A DNA stretch of 64,000 nucleotides from SZUA-442 sp035461905 (GTDB lineage Bacteria; Actinomycetota; Acidimicrobiia; Spongiisociales; UBA5794): NCBI GenBank assembly GCA_035461905.1, contig DATHUV010000137.1, forward strand, positions 29,736-93,735, written 5' to 3'. Below, one piece after another: positions 25,158 to 34,021 of the stretch (within the stretch, counting starts at the first letter, position 1; every line of letters begins with the position of its first letter). The position numbers and the translations under genes are program-made. The notes under the pieces were generated by a model, which saw only the letters and a program-made list of their open reading frames with translations, ran no database searches and had not been told where the DNA came from.

Positions 25158-28100
25158 ATGACCGATGGCCAGCGCATCCGCATCGTCACAGCGACCTCGC
25201 TGTTCGATGGACACGACGCGTCCATCAACATCATGCGTCGGATCCTCCAGTCGAACGGTGCGGAGGTGATCCACCTCGGACATGACCGCTCCGCGTTCGA
25301 GATCGCCGAGACGGCCATAGAGGAGGATGCGCATGCCATTGCCGTCACCTCCTACCAGGGGGGACACATGGAGTTCTTCCGGTATCTCCGGGCTCTCCTC
25401 GACGAGATGGGTGGCGAGTCCGTCGAGGTCTTCGGTGGGGGCGGGGGAACCATCCTCCCTGAGGAAGGAGAGGCGCTCCACGCCGAAGGAGTAGCACGCA
25501 TCTACTCACCCGATGACGGCAGGCGCCTCGGTCTCACAGGGATGATCGCTGACCTCATGGAACGTGCGGTCCATCCCCAACCACCTTCGGACGACCTTCT
25601 CGGAAGGGTGCAGAACGGCGAGGCCGCAGCGATCGCCCGCGTGATCACGATCGCGGAGAACGACCGGAATTCCTCGATGGGGCTCCTCGACCAGGTTCGT
25701 GCAGCCGCGGGACCCAGCTCTGCGCCCGTCGTCGGGTTCACCGGAACCGGGGGAGCAGGGAAGTCCTCCCTCCTCGACGAGCTCGTCCTAAGGTTCCGCA
25801 GGGACTTCCCCGACAAGCGCATCGCGGTGATCTCCGTGGATCCCTCCCGACGCCGGACGGGGGGAGCGCTCCTCGGCGACCGTATACGCATGAATGCCGT
25901 GTCGGGCCCGGCGACCTACATGCGTTCGCTCGCCACGCGCCAGCCGAACCTGGCGATGTCGCCCCACGTGGCGGATGCGGTCAGCGTCGTGAAGGCTGCC
26001 GGCTACGACGTCGTCTTCCTCGAAACGTCCGGCATCGGCCAATCAGACACCGAGATCGTCGACCAATCCGACCTGTCCGTGTACGTGATGACACCCGATT
26101 ACGGCGCGGCGACCCAGCTCGAGAAGATCGACATGCTCGACTTCGCCGACGTCATCGCCATCAACAAATCGGACCGACGCGGAGCGGAGGACGCTCTGCG
26201 TGACGTTCGCAAGCAGGTCAAGCGGAACAGGGCGTGGTTCGACGCCCCAGATGATGCCCTCCCCGTCGAGGCAACGGTCGCATCGCAGTTCAACGATGCC
26301 GGGACACAGCGCCTCTACGAGCGAATCATGTCGGCAGTCGATGACCATTGCGGTGGCGCGTTCGGGACCGTACCGCACAGGGAAGGAGCGGTCTCGGGTG
26401 GCGCCCTCGTTCCCAGGGCAAGGGTGCGCTACCTCTCCGAGATCGCAGAGGCAAACCGCTCGTACAACTCCACGACCGACGCGTCCGCGGAGGCAGCAGC
26501 GAACCTGCAGGCCATCGATCGGGTCACATCCCTCCTCGGAGAACCGGTCGATGTCGATGCTTCGGCGATCAAGAACTCCATACCGCCCGACACCGTCGCC
26601 CAACTCGATGCGTGGGACGCCACCGCAGCGGCATACGACGGCTCGGACATCGCCTACACGGTCCGCGGGAGCGATGTTGCGGTCGACAACAGCGTCACGA
26701 CGCTCTCCGGCACGACGTTCCCCAAGGTCGTCCACCCAGCCATGGACGGATGGGGTGACCGCGTGAGGTGGTTGCGATCCGAGAACCTGCCAGGGCGGTT
26801 CCCCTTCACGGCTGGGGTGTTCCCCTTCAAGCGACAGGCGGAGGATCCCACACGGATGTTCGCCGGTGAAGGTGGTCCCGAGCAGACCAATCGCCGATTC
26901 CACTACCTGGCCTCAGGGATGCCAGCGATACGACTCTCGACCGCTTTCGATTCCGTGACGCTGTACGGGAACGATCCCGGCCGACGACCCGACGTCTACG
27001 GCAAGGTCGGGAACTCCGGCGTGTCGGTGCCGACGCTCGATGACGCGAAGAAGTTGTACTCGGGTTTCGACCTCCTCGACCCTGCGACGTCCGTGTCCAT
27101 GACGATCAACGGACCCGCGCCGATGATGCTCGCGTTCTTCCTCACCACGGTGATCGACCAGGCATGCGAACGGCACATCCGCGATACCGGTCGTTACGAC
27201 GAGGTCGACGCGGCGATCGAGGAGCACTTCCGTGCCAACGGCGGCGAGAGGCCGCGCTACCACGGCGACCTCCCTCCGGGTCACGACGGATCCGGTCTCC
27301 TCCTCCTGGGGGTCCGCGGTTGCGACTACATCGACCACGAGACGTACGCGAAGCTGCGGGTGGGTGCGCTCGCACGCGTTCGAGGCACGATCCAGGCAGA
27401 CATCCTCAAGGAGGACCAGGCCCAGAACACGTGCATCTTCTCCACGGAATTCGCGCTCAAGATGCAGGGCGACATCCAGGAGTACTTCATCGACAACGAT
27501 GTCACGAACTTCTACTCGGTCTCGATATCGGGCTATCACATGGCCGAGGCCGGAGCGAACCCGATCACGCAGCTCGCATTCACGCTTGCGAACGGGTTCA
27601 CGTTCGTCGAGTACTTCCGGGCACGGGGCATGGATGTCGACGATTTTGCACCGAACCTCAGCTTCTTCTTCTCGAACGGACTCGATGCGGAGTACGCGGT
27701 GATCGGGCGGGTTGCTCGCCGGATCTGGGCAAAGGCGATGCGCGACGTCTACGGAGCTGACGAGCGTTCCCAGAAGCTCAAGTATCACATCCAGACGTCC
27801 GGTCGATCGCTCCACGCACAGGAGATCGAGTTCAACGACATCCGAACGACCCTCCAGGCGCTCCATGCCATCTACGACAACACGAACAGCCTCCACACGA
27901 ACGCGTACGACGAGGCGATCACCACACCGACGGAGGCGTCCGTTCGGCGGGCGCTCGCGATCCAGCTGATCATCAACCGTGAGCTCGGCCTCGCTCGGAA
28001 TGAGAACAGCCTCCAGGGGTCGTTCATCATCGAGGAGCTCACCGACCTCGTCGAGGAAGCGGTCATGGCGGAGTTCGACAGGCTCACCGACCGTGGGGGA

Positions 28101-28481
28101 GTGCTCGGAGCCATGGAGACGATGTACCAACGATCGAAGATCCAGGAGGAGTCACTCCGGTACGAGACGCGCAAGGACAGTGGCGAGCTCCCCATCATCG
28201 GTGTCAACACCTTCCTCTCGGCCGATGGGTCGCCGTTCGTACGCCCAAGCTCGGTGATCCGTTCCTCTGACGCCGCAAAGGACAGGCTGATCGACGACGT
28301 GGCCGCCCTCCACGACAGGAGCGGCAAGGAGTCAGCGGCCGCGATCGCGCACCTCCAGCAGGTGGCGCTCGCCGGTGGGAACGTCTTCGAGGCATTGGTG
28401 GACGCGGCGCCATTCTGTTCGCTCGGGCAGCTCACCTCCGCCTTGTTCGAGGTGGGCGGCAGGTACCGGCGCAACATGTAG
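25158..28481 (+). CDS. icmF: Fused isobutyryl-CoA mutase (B12-dependent) with G-protein chaperone
   Basis: 1107 residues in three parts. Residues 1-135 are the B12-binding domain (ATSLFDGHDASIN with the axial His, VTSYQGGHMEFF, FGGGGGTILPEE). Residues about 185-400 are a MeaB-like GTPase (GFTGTGGAGKSSLLDEL, ISVDPSRRRTGGALLGDRI, INKSDRRGAEDA). From about 530 on is the TIM-barrel mutase half (AGVFPFKRQ, MFAGEGGPEQTNRRFHYL, SVSISGYHMAEAGANP). The order matches IcmF, which isomerises isobutyryl-CoA and n-butyryl-CoA while its G domain protects and loads the cofactor. The Phe-rich FPFKR (555-559) fits IcmF rather than methylmalonyl-CoA mutase; pivalyl-type specificity is not indicated but not excluded. 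Leaderless promoter directly upstream; no cobalamin riboswitch can fit. Confidence 0.94.
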   Translation: MTDGQRIRIVTATSLFDGHDASINIMRRILQSNGAEVIHLGHDRSAFEIAETAIEEDAHAIAVTSYQGGHMEFFRYLRALLDEMGGESVEVFGGGGGTILPEEGEALHAEGVARIYSPDDGRRLGLTGMIADLMERAVHPQPPSDDLLGRVQNGEAAAIARVITIAENDRNSSMGLLDQVRAAAGPSSAPVVGFTGTGGAGKSSLLDELVLRFRRDFPDKRIAVISVDPSRRRTGGALLGDRIRMNAVSGPATYMRSLATRQPNLAMSPHVADAVSVVKAAGYDVVFLETSGIGQSDTEIVDQSDLSVYVMTPDYGAATQLEKIDMLDFADVIAINKSDRRGAEDALRDVRKQVKRNRAWFDAPDDALPVEATVASQFNDAGTQRLYERIMSAVDDHCGGAFGTVPHREGAVSGGALVPRARVRYLSEIAEANRSYNSTTDASAEAAANLQAIDRVTSLLGEPVDVDASAIKNSIPPDTVAQLDAWDATAAAYDGSDIAYTVRGSDVAVDNSVTTLSGTTFPKVVHPAMDGWGDRVRWLRSENLPGRFPFTAGVFPFKRQAEDPTRMFAGEGGPEQTNRRFHYLASGMPAIRLSTAFDSVTLYGNDPGRRPDVYGKVGNSGVSVPTLDDAKKLYSGFDLLDPATSVSMTINGPAPMMLAFFLTTVIDQACERHIRDTGRYDEVDAAIEEHFRANGGERPRYHGDLPPGHDGSGLLLLGVRGCDYIDHETYAKLRVGALARVRGTIQADILKEDQAQNTCIFSTEFALKMQGDIQEYFIDNDVTNFYSVSISGYHMAEAGANPITQLAFTLANGFTFVEYFRARGMDVDDFAPNLSFFFSNGLDAEYAVIGRVARRIWAKAMRDVYGADERSQKLKYHIQTSGRSLHAQEIEFNDIRTTLQALHAIYDNTNSLHTNAYDEAITTPTEASVRRALAIQLIINRELGLARNENSLQGSFIIEELTDLVEEAVMAEFDRLTDRGGVLGAMETMYQRSKIQEESLRYETRKDSGELPIIGVNTFLSADGSPFVRPSSVIRSSDAAKDRLIDDVAALHDRSGKESAAAIAHLQQVALAGGNVFEALVDAAPFCSLGQLTSALFEVGGRYRRNM

Positions 28482-28498
28482 TGTCGGCCCGACGACCC

Positions 28499-29392
28499 TC
28501 AGGGGAGATCGATCGCCACCGTCGCACCGACGAGGGGTCGTCCGTTCGGATCCACGGTGCCGACAAAGATCGTTGCGGGTCCCGGAGGTCCTCCGTCGAT
28601 ACGCGTCGAGACCGCCTGCCAGGCATCCGAACGTCCTTCTATACCGAGTGCCCTGTCGACGGTCATCGTCGTGCCGTTCGTCATCTGAACCCGCACCGAC
28701 CGCAGGGACGGCTGTGCGTAGGCATCGATGGTCACGGGGTACAGGGCGGGGCCGGGGAGGGGCGAGAAGACCACGGCGGCATCCGACACCGCCACACCGG
28801 AATGACTCGGTCGGTCGGGGACATCGATCACGTCGATGACGATTGACGAGGGCGGTCCCGAGACGAATGCTCGAACGGCGAGCGAAGCGTCGGCGGAACC
28901 GATCACATCGACGAACATCGACCCATCGGACCCCCGCACGACGTAGACCCGGTCGATGAGTGAGCCATCGACGCGCATGTCTGCAACGGATGTCGTCGAG
29001 ACCTCGTCGGCGAGGGAGACTCGTACGAATCCTGCGGATGGGACTGCGGTGACCGCGGTGATGCCGAGTGTCGTTGCGGGGGCGCCCGAACCAGCTGCGA
29101 ACGAGATCACGAGGCGCTCGCACGAGTCAGAGGGCTCCCATCGGATATCGCTGATTCCGGTCGCGTCCGATTCGATCCCGCCGAGTGCCGCGATGAGCCC
29201 GTCGCCGCGGAAGCTGAGGTCTCCGGTTTGGCACGCATCGCCGTCGGCTGCCCCGGGGATCGTGGTCGCGGCCACCGTCGTCGACGTTGCCTCCGTCGGT
29301 GTGACCTGCGGTACCGCGCCGTCATCGTCGACCGGTGTGCAGCCGCTCGCAACGATCACCATGACGACGAGCGACCCGTGCCACCACTTCAT
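28499..29392 (-). CDS. Secreted lipoprotein with two beta-sandwich-like domains, function unknown
   Basis: 297 residues. MKWWHGSLVVMVIVASGCTPV is a lipoprotein-type signal with a relaxed lipobox (ASGC). A Thr-rich linker follows (TPTEATSTTVAATTI). Residues about 60-200 resemble the AMIN-like fold seen in actinobacterial lipoproteins (RVSLADEV, SSIVIDVIDVP). The C-terminal 90 residues (PVTIDAYAQPSLRSVRVQM, GPATIFVGTVDPNGRPL) resemble Gmad2, a spore-germination immunoglobulin-like domain. Both domain calls are by eye. TACCCT (29404-29399) ends 6 nt before the ATG, so it is probably leaderless. It is divergent from the MFS gene. Confidence 0.7.
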   Translation of the reverse strand: MKWWHGSLVVMVIVASGCTPVDDDGAVPQVTPTEATSTTVAATTIPGAADGDACQTGDLSFRGDGLIAALGGIESDATGISDIRWEPSDSCERLVISFAAGSGAPATTLGITAVTAVPSAGFVRVSLADEVSTTSVADMRVDGSLIDRVYVVRGSDGSMFVDVIGSADASLAVRAFVSGPPSSIVIDVIDVPDRPSHSGVAVSDAAVVFSPLPGPALYPVTIDAYAQPSLRSVRVQMTNGTTMTVDRALGIEGRSDAWQAVSTRIDGGPPGPATIFVGTVDPNGRPLVGATVAIDLP

Positions 29393-29426
29393 ACGAGCAG
29401 GGTAGACCGCCTCGTCGACGTCCTCC

Positions 29427-29455
29427 TTGACATATGGTCGGGATTTCCCGACAAT
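29427..29455 (+). promoter_or_regulatory. Consensus promoter with embedded palindromic operator for the MFS exporter
   Basis: TTGACA (29427-29432) and GACAAT (29450-29455) are separated by exactly 17 bp. The spacer and the first bases of the -10 are filled by GTCGGGATTTCCCGAC (29437-29452), a perfect inverted repeat with 7-base arms and a 2-base centre. A bound repressor would block RNA polymerase. This is the only promoter in the window with a perfect TTGACA. Confidence 0.65.
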
Positions 29456-29483
29456 ATGGCGAACCCGCAGGCGAGGAGCAGGA

Positions 29484-30875
29484 ATGGCGGACGCAACGAC
29501 GACGAGCATCACCGGTTATCGCACCTTCCTGATCGTCTGGAGCGGTCAGCTCGTTTCGATCATCGGAACGAGCCTCACCTGGTTCGGGCTCGCCGTCTGG
29601 GTGTACCTCGAAACCGGTTCGGTGACCCAGCTGTCACTGATGATGCTCGCCTCGAGCCTGCCGAGGATCCTGCTCGCACCGGTCGCGGGAGCATTGGTCG
29701 ACCGCTGGGATAGACGGTGGGCGATGATCCTCTCCGACGGTGCCTCGGGCATCGGGACCGTCGTGATCGCGATCGCCTTCATGACCGACACGATGTCGAT
29801 CGGGCTCCTCATCGTGATGGCCGGCGTGATCTCCGCGTTCGAAGCCGTCCATTGGCCGGCATATCAGGCTTCGATGTCGCTGCTCGTACCCAAGGAGCGA
29901 TATTCCCAGGCCTCCGGCATGGTTCAGATGGCGGAGGCGGCGGGCCAGTTGCTTGCCCCACTCCTCGGAGGCGCCGTCGTGGCGATCGGAGGCGTTGCTG
30001 TCCTCCTCGCGATCGATGTGGCCTCGTTCATGGTGGCGGTCGCGACCCTGTTGGTGGTTCGGTTCCCTCGCCCGACCAGGACGGACGTCGGTGCGGCGTC
30101 CGCTGGCACCCTGTGGCAGGAATCCATGTTCGGTTTCCGATACATCTGGAGGAAGCGCCCGCTCCTGTCACTCCTCATCGCCTTCAGCGCGTTGAACCTC
30201 GTCCTCGGGTTCATCGGGCCGGTATTCATCGCCTATATGTTGTCCTTCACGTCTGAGACCACCATGGGCCTCATCATGTCCCTTGGCGCAACGGGGATGC
30301 TCGTTGGCTCGATCGTCGCTTCGTCGGTCAAGGTGACCGATCGGCGGGTGCTGCGCATCGTCGGCGCAATGGCGGTGCTCGGGGCGATGCTGATCCTCGT
30401 CGGATCCTCCACGATGTTGGTCGTGGTCCTCATTGCCCTGTGGGTCGGCATGCTGGTCGTGCCGTACGCATCGGCCATGAGCCAGTCGATCTGGATGGCG
30501 AAGGTCGAGCCCGACGTCCAGGGTCGGGTCTTCTCGGTTCGCGCCATGATCGCCCAGATCACCAACCCGGCCGCGCTCGCCATGACGGGGCTCCTCGTCG
30601 ATCGTGTGTTCATCCCCCTGATGGCAAGTGACTCGGGTCTCGCCTCGGCCTTCGCACGTCTCACGGGACGTGGTCCAAGCGCCGGGTATGGTGCGTTCTT
30701 CGTGGCCATCGGCATCGCGTGCATCCTCGTCGCCATCGCTGCGTGGAGCTTCGCGCCGCTGCGAAACCTCGAACGAGACCTCCCCGATGCTGAAGGCCTC
30801 CCCACCGAGGAAGGCGGGACCGGGCTCGACGAACGTCCCCTGGTCACGGGCGATCCCATTCCGGAGGTCACCTGA
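29484..30875 (+). CDS. MFS exporter (EntS/macrolide-efflux-like)
   Basis: 463 residues with about 12 hydrophobic helices. The N-terminus YRTFLIVWSGQLVSIIGTSLTWFGLAVW and the loop APVAGALVDRWDRRW are the MFS motif-A region of the EntS/multidrug-exporter group (MFS_3). The central loop (around 190-215) is charged. The ATG at 29484 has GAGGAGCAGGA immediately upstream; a TTG start 19 codons earlier lies on the -35 box and is rejected. The operator in its promoter suggests an inducible exporter. Substrate unknown; the TetR gene at 34022 is a distant candidate regulator. Confidence 0.88.
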   Translation: MADATTTSITGYRTFLIVWSGQLVSIIGTSLTWFGLAVWVYLETGSVTQLSLMMLASSLPRILLAPVAGALVDRWDRRWAMILSDGASGIGTVVIAIAFMTDTMSIGLLIVMAGVISAFEAVHWPAYQASMSLLVPKERYSQASGMVQMAEAAGQLLAPLLGGAVVAIGGVAVLLAIDVASFMVAVATLLVVRFPRPTRTDVGAASAGTLWQESMFGFRYIWRKRPLLSLLIAFSALNLVLGFIGPVFIAYMLSFTSETTMGLIMSLGATGMLVGSIVASSVKVTDRRVLRIVGAMAVLGAMLILVGSSTMLVVVLIALWVGMLVVPYASAMSQSIWMAKVEPDVQGRVFSVRAMIAQITNPAALAMTGLLVDRVFIPLMASDSGLASAFARLTGRGPSAGYGAFFVAIGIACILVAIAAWSFAPLRNLERDLPDAEGLPTEEGGTGLDERPLVTGDPIPEVT

Positions 30876-30880
30876 CCTCC
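30863..30880. repeat. Perfect 8-2-8 inverted repeat at the MFS stop codon
   Basis: GGAGGTCA (30863-30870), cc, TGACCTCC (30873-30880). The second arm contains the MFS TGA stop. As RNA it can form a 7-bp stem with a 4-base loop but has no T-run after it, so it may act as a 3'-end stabiliser or as a binding site ahead of cofG. A second palindrome, GGGTCGACCC, lies at 30892-30901 in the -35 region of cofG. Confidence 0.5.
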
Positions 30881-30924
30881 CTTCGTCCGTCGGGTCGACC
30901 CCGGTGACGTGATACCTTGACCCG

Positions 30925-32064
30925 ATGCCATTCGCCGAGCCCGACAGGGACCTCGCCATCGAGTACCTCGATGGAGGACTCGATGCAGCACCGTTGGTGC
31001 GCGAAGCCGCCCGGCTTCGCGACGAGGGCCACGGACGGACCATCACGTACTCGCGGAAGGTCTTCGTTCCGATCACGACGTTGTGTCGGGACACCTGCAC
31101 GTACTGCACCTTTGTCAAACCGCCCGGTGCTGGTGGCCAGTACCTGACACCCGACGATGTGCTCGCGATCGCCCGTGCTGGTGATGCCCACGACTGCACC
31201 GAGGCCCTCCTCACACTCGGTGACAAGCCCGAGGACAGGTGGCCACAGGCAGGGGAGTTCCTCAGCCGCCACGGATGCGAGACGACCATCGAGTACGTGG
31301 TGATGATGTCAGAGCTGATCCGGGAGGAGTCAGGGCTCTTCCCCCACGCCAATCCCGGCATCATGACACCATCGGACATCAGCGCATTGAGGCCGACAAA
31401 CGTCTCGATGGGGCTGATGCTCGAGAACATCTCGGACCGACTCACCGAGGAGGGGATGCCGCACCACCTGTGCCCTGACAAGGTCCCCGCGGTTCGCATG
31501 GCCACGATCGACGCCGCGGGCCGGCTCGACGTCCCGTTCACGACAGGAGTCCTCGTGGGCATCGGGGAGACCACGTCCGAGATCGTCGACAGCCTCTTCG
31601 CCCTCCGAGGGGCTCACGACCGGGGCGGCCACATCCAGGAGTACATCATCCAGAACTTCCGTGCGAAGGCGAACACCCGGATGCGGTTCTCGCCAGAGCC
31701 TGAGATCCCCTTCTTCGTCAAGGTCGTCGCCGTGTCACGATGGATCCTCGGCCCGACGGCCAACATCCAGGTTCCCCCGAACCTGACGGAGGACTTCTCG
31801 GTGTTTCTCGACGCAGGAATCAACGACTGGGGTGGTGTGAGCCCTGTGACGATCGACTGGGTAAACCCCGAGGCACCCTGGCCCCACCTCGACACCCTCG
31901 CAACGATCACGGAGAACGCCGGATACACACTCGTCCCACGACTCCCCGTGTATCCCGAGTACGTGTCGGAGAACTGGATCGACAAGGGGCTGATGACCGA
32001 CGTCCTCGCCCGCACCGACGACGACGGATATGCGTTACTGTCCCGAGTTCGCGCACTCCCATGA
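30925..32064 (+). CDS. cofG: 7,8-didemethyl-8-hydroxy-5-deazariboflavin synthase, CofG subunit
   Basis: 379-residue radical-SAM protein. The cluster motif is Cys54-x3-Cys58-x2-Cys61 in TTLCRDTCTYCTF. TLGDKPEDRWPQ, HANPGIMTPSDI, GLMLENISDRL, TTGVLVGIGET and IIQNFRAKANTRM follow the CofG pattern. With CofH it builds the F0 chromophore of coenzyme F420 from tyrosine and a ribityl-pyrimidine. In mycobacteria both are fused as FbiC; here they are separate genes that overlap by ATGA. TACCTT (30913-30918) ends 6 nt before the ATG, so the operon is probably leaderless. Confidence 0.95.
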   Translation: MPFAEPDRDLAIEYLDGGLDAAPLVREAARLRDEGHGRTITYSRKVFVPITTLCRDTCTYCTFVKPPGAGGQYLTPDDVLAIARAGDAHDCTEALLTLGDKPEDRWPQAGEFLSRHGCETTIEYVVMMSELIREESGLFPHANPGIMTPSDISALRPTNVSMGLMLENISDRLTEEGMPHHLCPDKVPAVRMATIDAAGRLDVPFTTGVLVGIGETTSEIVDSLFALRGAHDRGGHIQEYIIQNFRAKANTRMRFSPEPEIPFFVKVVAVSRWILGPTANIQVPPNLTEDFSVFLDAGINDWGGVSPVTIDWVNPEAPWPHLDTLATITENAGYTLVPRLPVYPEYVSENWIDKGLMTDVLARTDDDGYALLSRVRALP

Positions 32065-33974
32065 CCCGCACCACCATGACCCGCACCCCCACGACCACGG
32101 TCACCTTCCTCCGGCTGAGACCGTCCGACACCGTCACCGAGGTGTGGGCCTCGACCCGTAGGCGCGAGGGTGCGCTCGCCGTGGAGGTCCCAAGCCCGAT
32201 GCCCGCCGACATCGACGGTGCGCAACGGGGAGGTCTGCTCCTCGTCTCCGGCATCGAAACCGCCGCTGCCCCCGCGTTCGCGCTCACCCCTGACGCCGTC
32301 TCGCGATTCAAGCGCGAGCCCGTCGAAGGGTGGAGGATCACGATCGTCGATGCAGGGTCGGACATGGCCGTGACCGACGCCGTCGCGTTCACGAGGGCAG
32401 CGTTCCTGCGCACCGGTCGCAGTGCGGTGCGCCGAGCCCGTGCCCTCGCCGACCTTCCGGGGTTCAACGTGTCCGTTTCAACGTTCGTCGACACGGTCGC
32501 CGATGCCTGCGCTGCCGTCGAGGACGGCGCGACGGATCTGATCCTCCGCGACTGGGACACGGAACGCATCGGAGAGCTCCGTGATGCCCTCCTTCCCCAT
32601 ACCCTCGTCGAACGAACGGTCTTTCCCGTCGGCCTCGGCTATGACGAGGTCGCAGCCGCCCTCGATGACGGCGCATTTGCGACCTACTGCAATCAGATCG
32701 ACGGATCGGGTTGGGCGAGGCCACGGCTCGAGTGGGCGCCGGGCAAGGATGTGGCGATTCCACAACCGAAGGATCGCCTATCGACCGCCTGGTCCGATGA
32801 GGCGTGGACGTCCGGTGAGCGGGCCTCCTTCGAGGAAGCCTCGCCGGAGGTTCGAACCGTCCTCGAGGCCGCCATCGCCGGTGTCGCACCCGATCGGGAC
32901 GAGCTCGAGACGCTCCTGTCCGCACACGGCACGGACGTCGAGGCCATCGCGGATGCCGCAGACCGCGTTCGGGCCGTGACAGTGGGTGACGACGTGACCT
33001 TCGTCATCAACCGGAACATCAACTACACGAATCAGTGCTACTTCAAGTGCGGTTTCTGCGCCTTCTCGAAGGGGCCGCGCTCGCTCGACCTCCGTGAGAC
33101 GCCATACCTCATGACGATCGACGAGGTCGCTGACCGGTCTGAGGAGGCGTGGGAGCGCGGAGCCACCGAGGTGTGCCTCCAGGGGGGTATCCATCCAGAC
33201 TTCACGGGCGACTTCTACATCGACGTCGTCCGTGCCGTCAAGGCCCGCGTTCCCGACATGCACGTCCACGGCTTCACCCCGCTCGAGATCTGGCAGGGCG
33301 CCGAGACGTCAGGTCGTACGATCCTTGAGCTCCTGGTCGAGCTCAAGGAGGCGGGTCTCGGGACGCTCCCCGGAACGGCAGCAGAGATCCTCGACGACGA
33401 TGTTCGCCTGACGCTGTGTCCGGACAAGATTCGGACGAGCCAATGGGCCTCTGTCATGATCACAGCTCACGAGATCGGGCTTCGAACGACCGCGACCATG
33501 ATGTTCGGTCACGTGGACGGACCCCGTTCGTGGGCGAACCACCTCGAGGTCCTGCGAGACATCCAGAGGCGAACCGGGGGATTCACCGAGTTCGTGCCCC
33601 TCCCGTTCGTCCACATGGGAGCGCCGATCTGGCTCCGTGGAAGGGCTCGACCCGGTCCGACCTGGGACGAGGTCATCCTCATCCATGCCGTTGCGAGGCT
33701 CGCATTCATCGGTCTCATCGACAACATCCAGGCCTCATGGGTCAAGCTCGGACTCGACGGCGCGGAGGCACTGCTGCGATCGGGCTGCAACGACGTAGGG
33801 GGGACGCTGATGGATGAGTCGATCTCGAGGGCAGCGGGAGCGAGCCACGGGACCGCGGTGAGCTCCAGGGATTTCGTCGACCTGATCCTCGATCTCGACC
33901 GCAACCCCGTACGGCGCACCACCGTCTACGAACCGATCGAGTCGGGCATCGACATCCTGGGACACCTCGGCTGA
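32061..33974 (+). CDS. cofH: CofH (F0 synthase subunit 2) with a large N-terminal extension
   Basis: 637 residues. The radical-SAM half begins near residue 270, with VVGDDVTF-like VTVGDDVTFVINRNINYTNQ and the cluster Cys326-x3-Cys330-x2-Cys333 (CYFKCGFCAF). CLQGGIHPDF, HGFTPLEIWQGAE, LPGTAAEILDDDVR, MMFGHVDGPRSW and PLPFVHMGAPIW are CofH motifs. Usual CofH proteins place the cysteines near residue 70, so about 250 residues are extra. Residues 1-210 (LRLRPSDTVTEVW, GWRITIVDAGSDMAV, EDGATDLILRDWDTERI) do not match a family I recognise; the rest resembles the FbiC linker. The start is ATG 32061 overlapping the cofG stop; ATG 32076 is possible. Confidence 0.92.
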   Translation: MTRTTMTRTPTTTVTFLRLRPSDTVTEVWASTRRREGALAVEVPSPMPADIDGAQRGGLLLVSGIETAAAPAFALTPDAVSRFKREPVEGWRITIVDAGSDMAVTDAVAFTRAAFLRTGRSAVRRARALADLPGFNVSVSTFVDTVADACAAVEDGATDLILRDWDTERIGELRDALLPHTLVERTVFPVGLGYDEVAAALDDGAFATYCNQIDGSGWARPRLEWAPGKDVAIPQPKDRLSTAWSDEAWTSGERASFEEASPEVRTVLEAAIAGVAPDRDELETLLSAHGTDVEAIADAADRVRAVTVGDDVTFVINRNINYTNQCYFKCGFCAFSKGPRSLDLRETPYLMTIDEVADRSEEAWERGATEVCLQGGIHPDFTGDFYIDVVRAVKARVPDMHVHGFTPLEIWQGAETSGRTILELLVELKEAGLGTLPGTAAEILDDDVRLTLCPDKIRTSQWASVMITAHEIGLRTTATMMFGHVDGPRSWANHLEVLRDIQRRTGGFTEFVPLPFVHMGAPIWLRGRARPGPTWDEVILIHAVARLAFIGLIDNIQASWVKLGLDGAEALLRSGCNDVGGTLMDESISRAAGASHGTAVSSRDFVDLILDLDRNPVRRTTVYEPIESGIDILGHLG

Positions 33975-34021
33975 TCCACCCGGCCGTGGTCGAGTCCGGC
34001 GATGCGCGTTAGCCTGAGGGT

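Noticed and set aside
29437..29452. GGGATTTCCC within the MFS promoter matches the eukaryotic NF-kappaB site
   Set aside because: Coincidence of a palindromic bacterial operator; NF-kappaB does not exist in bacteria.
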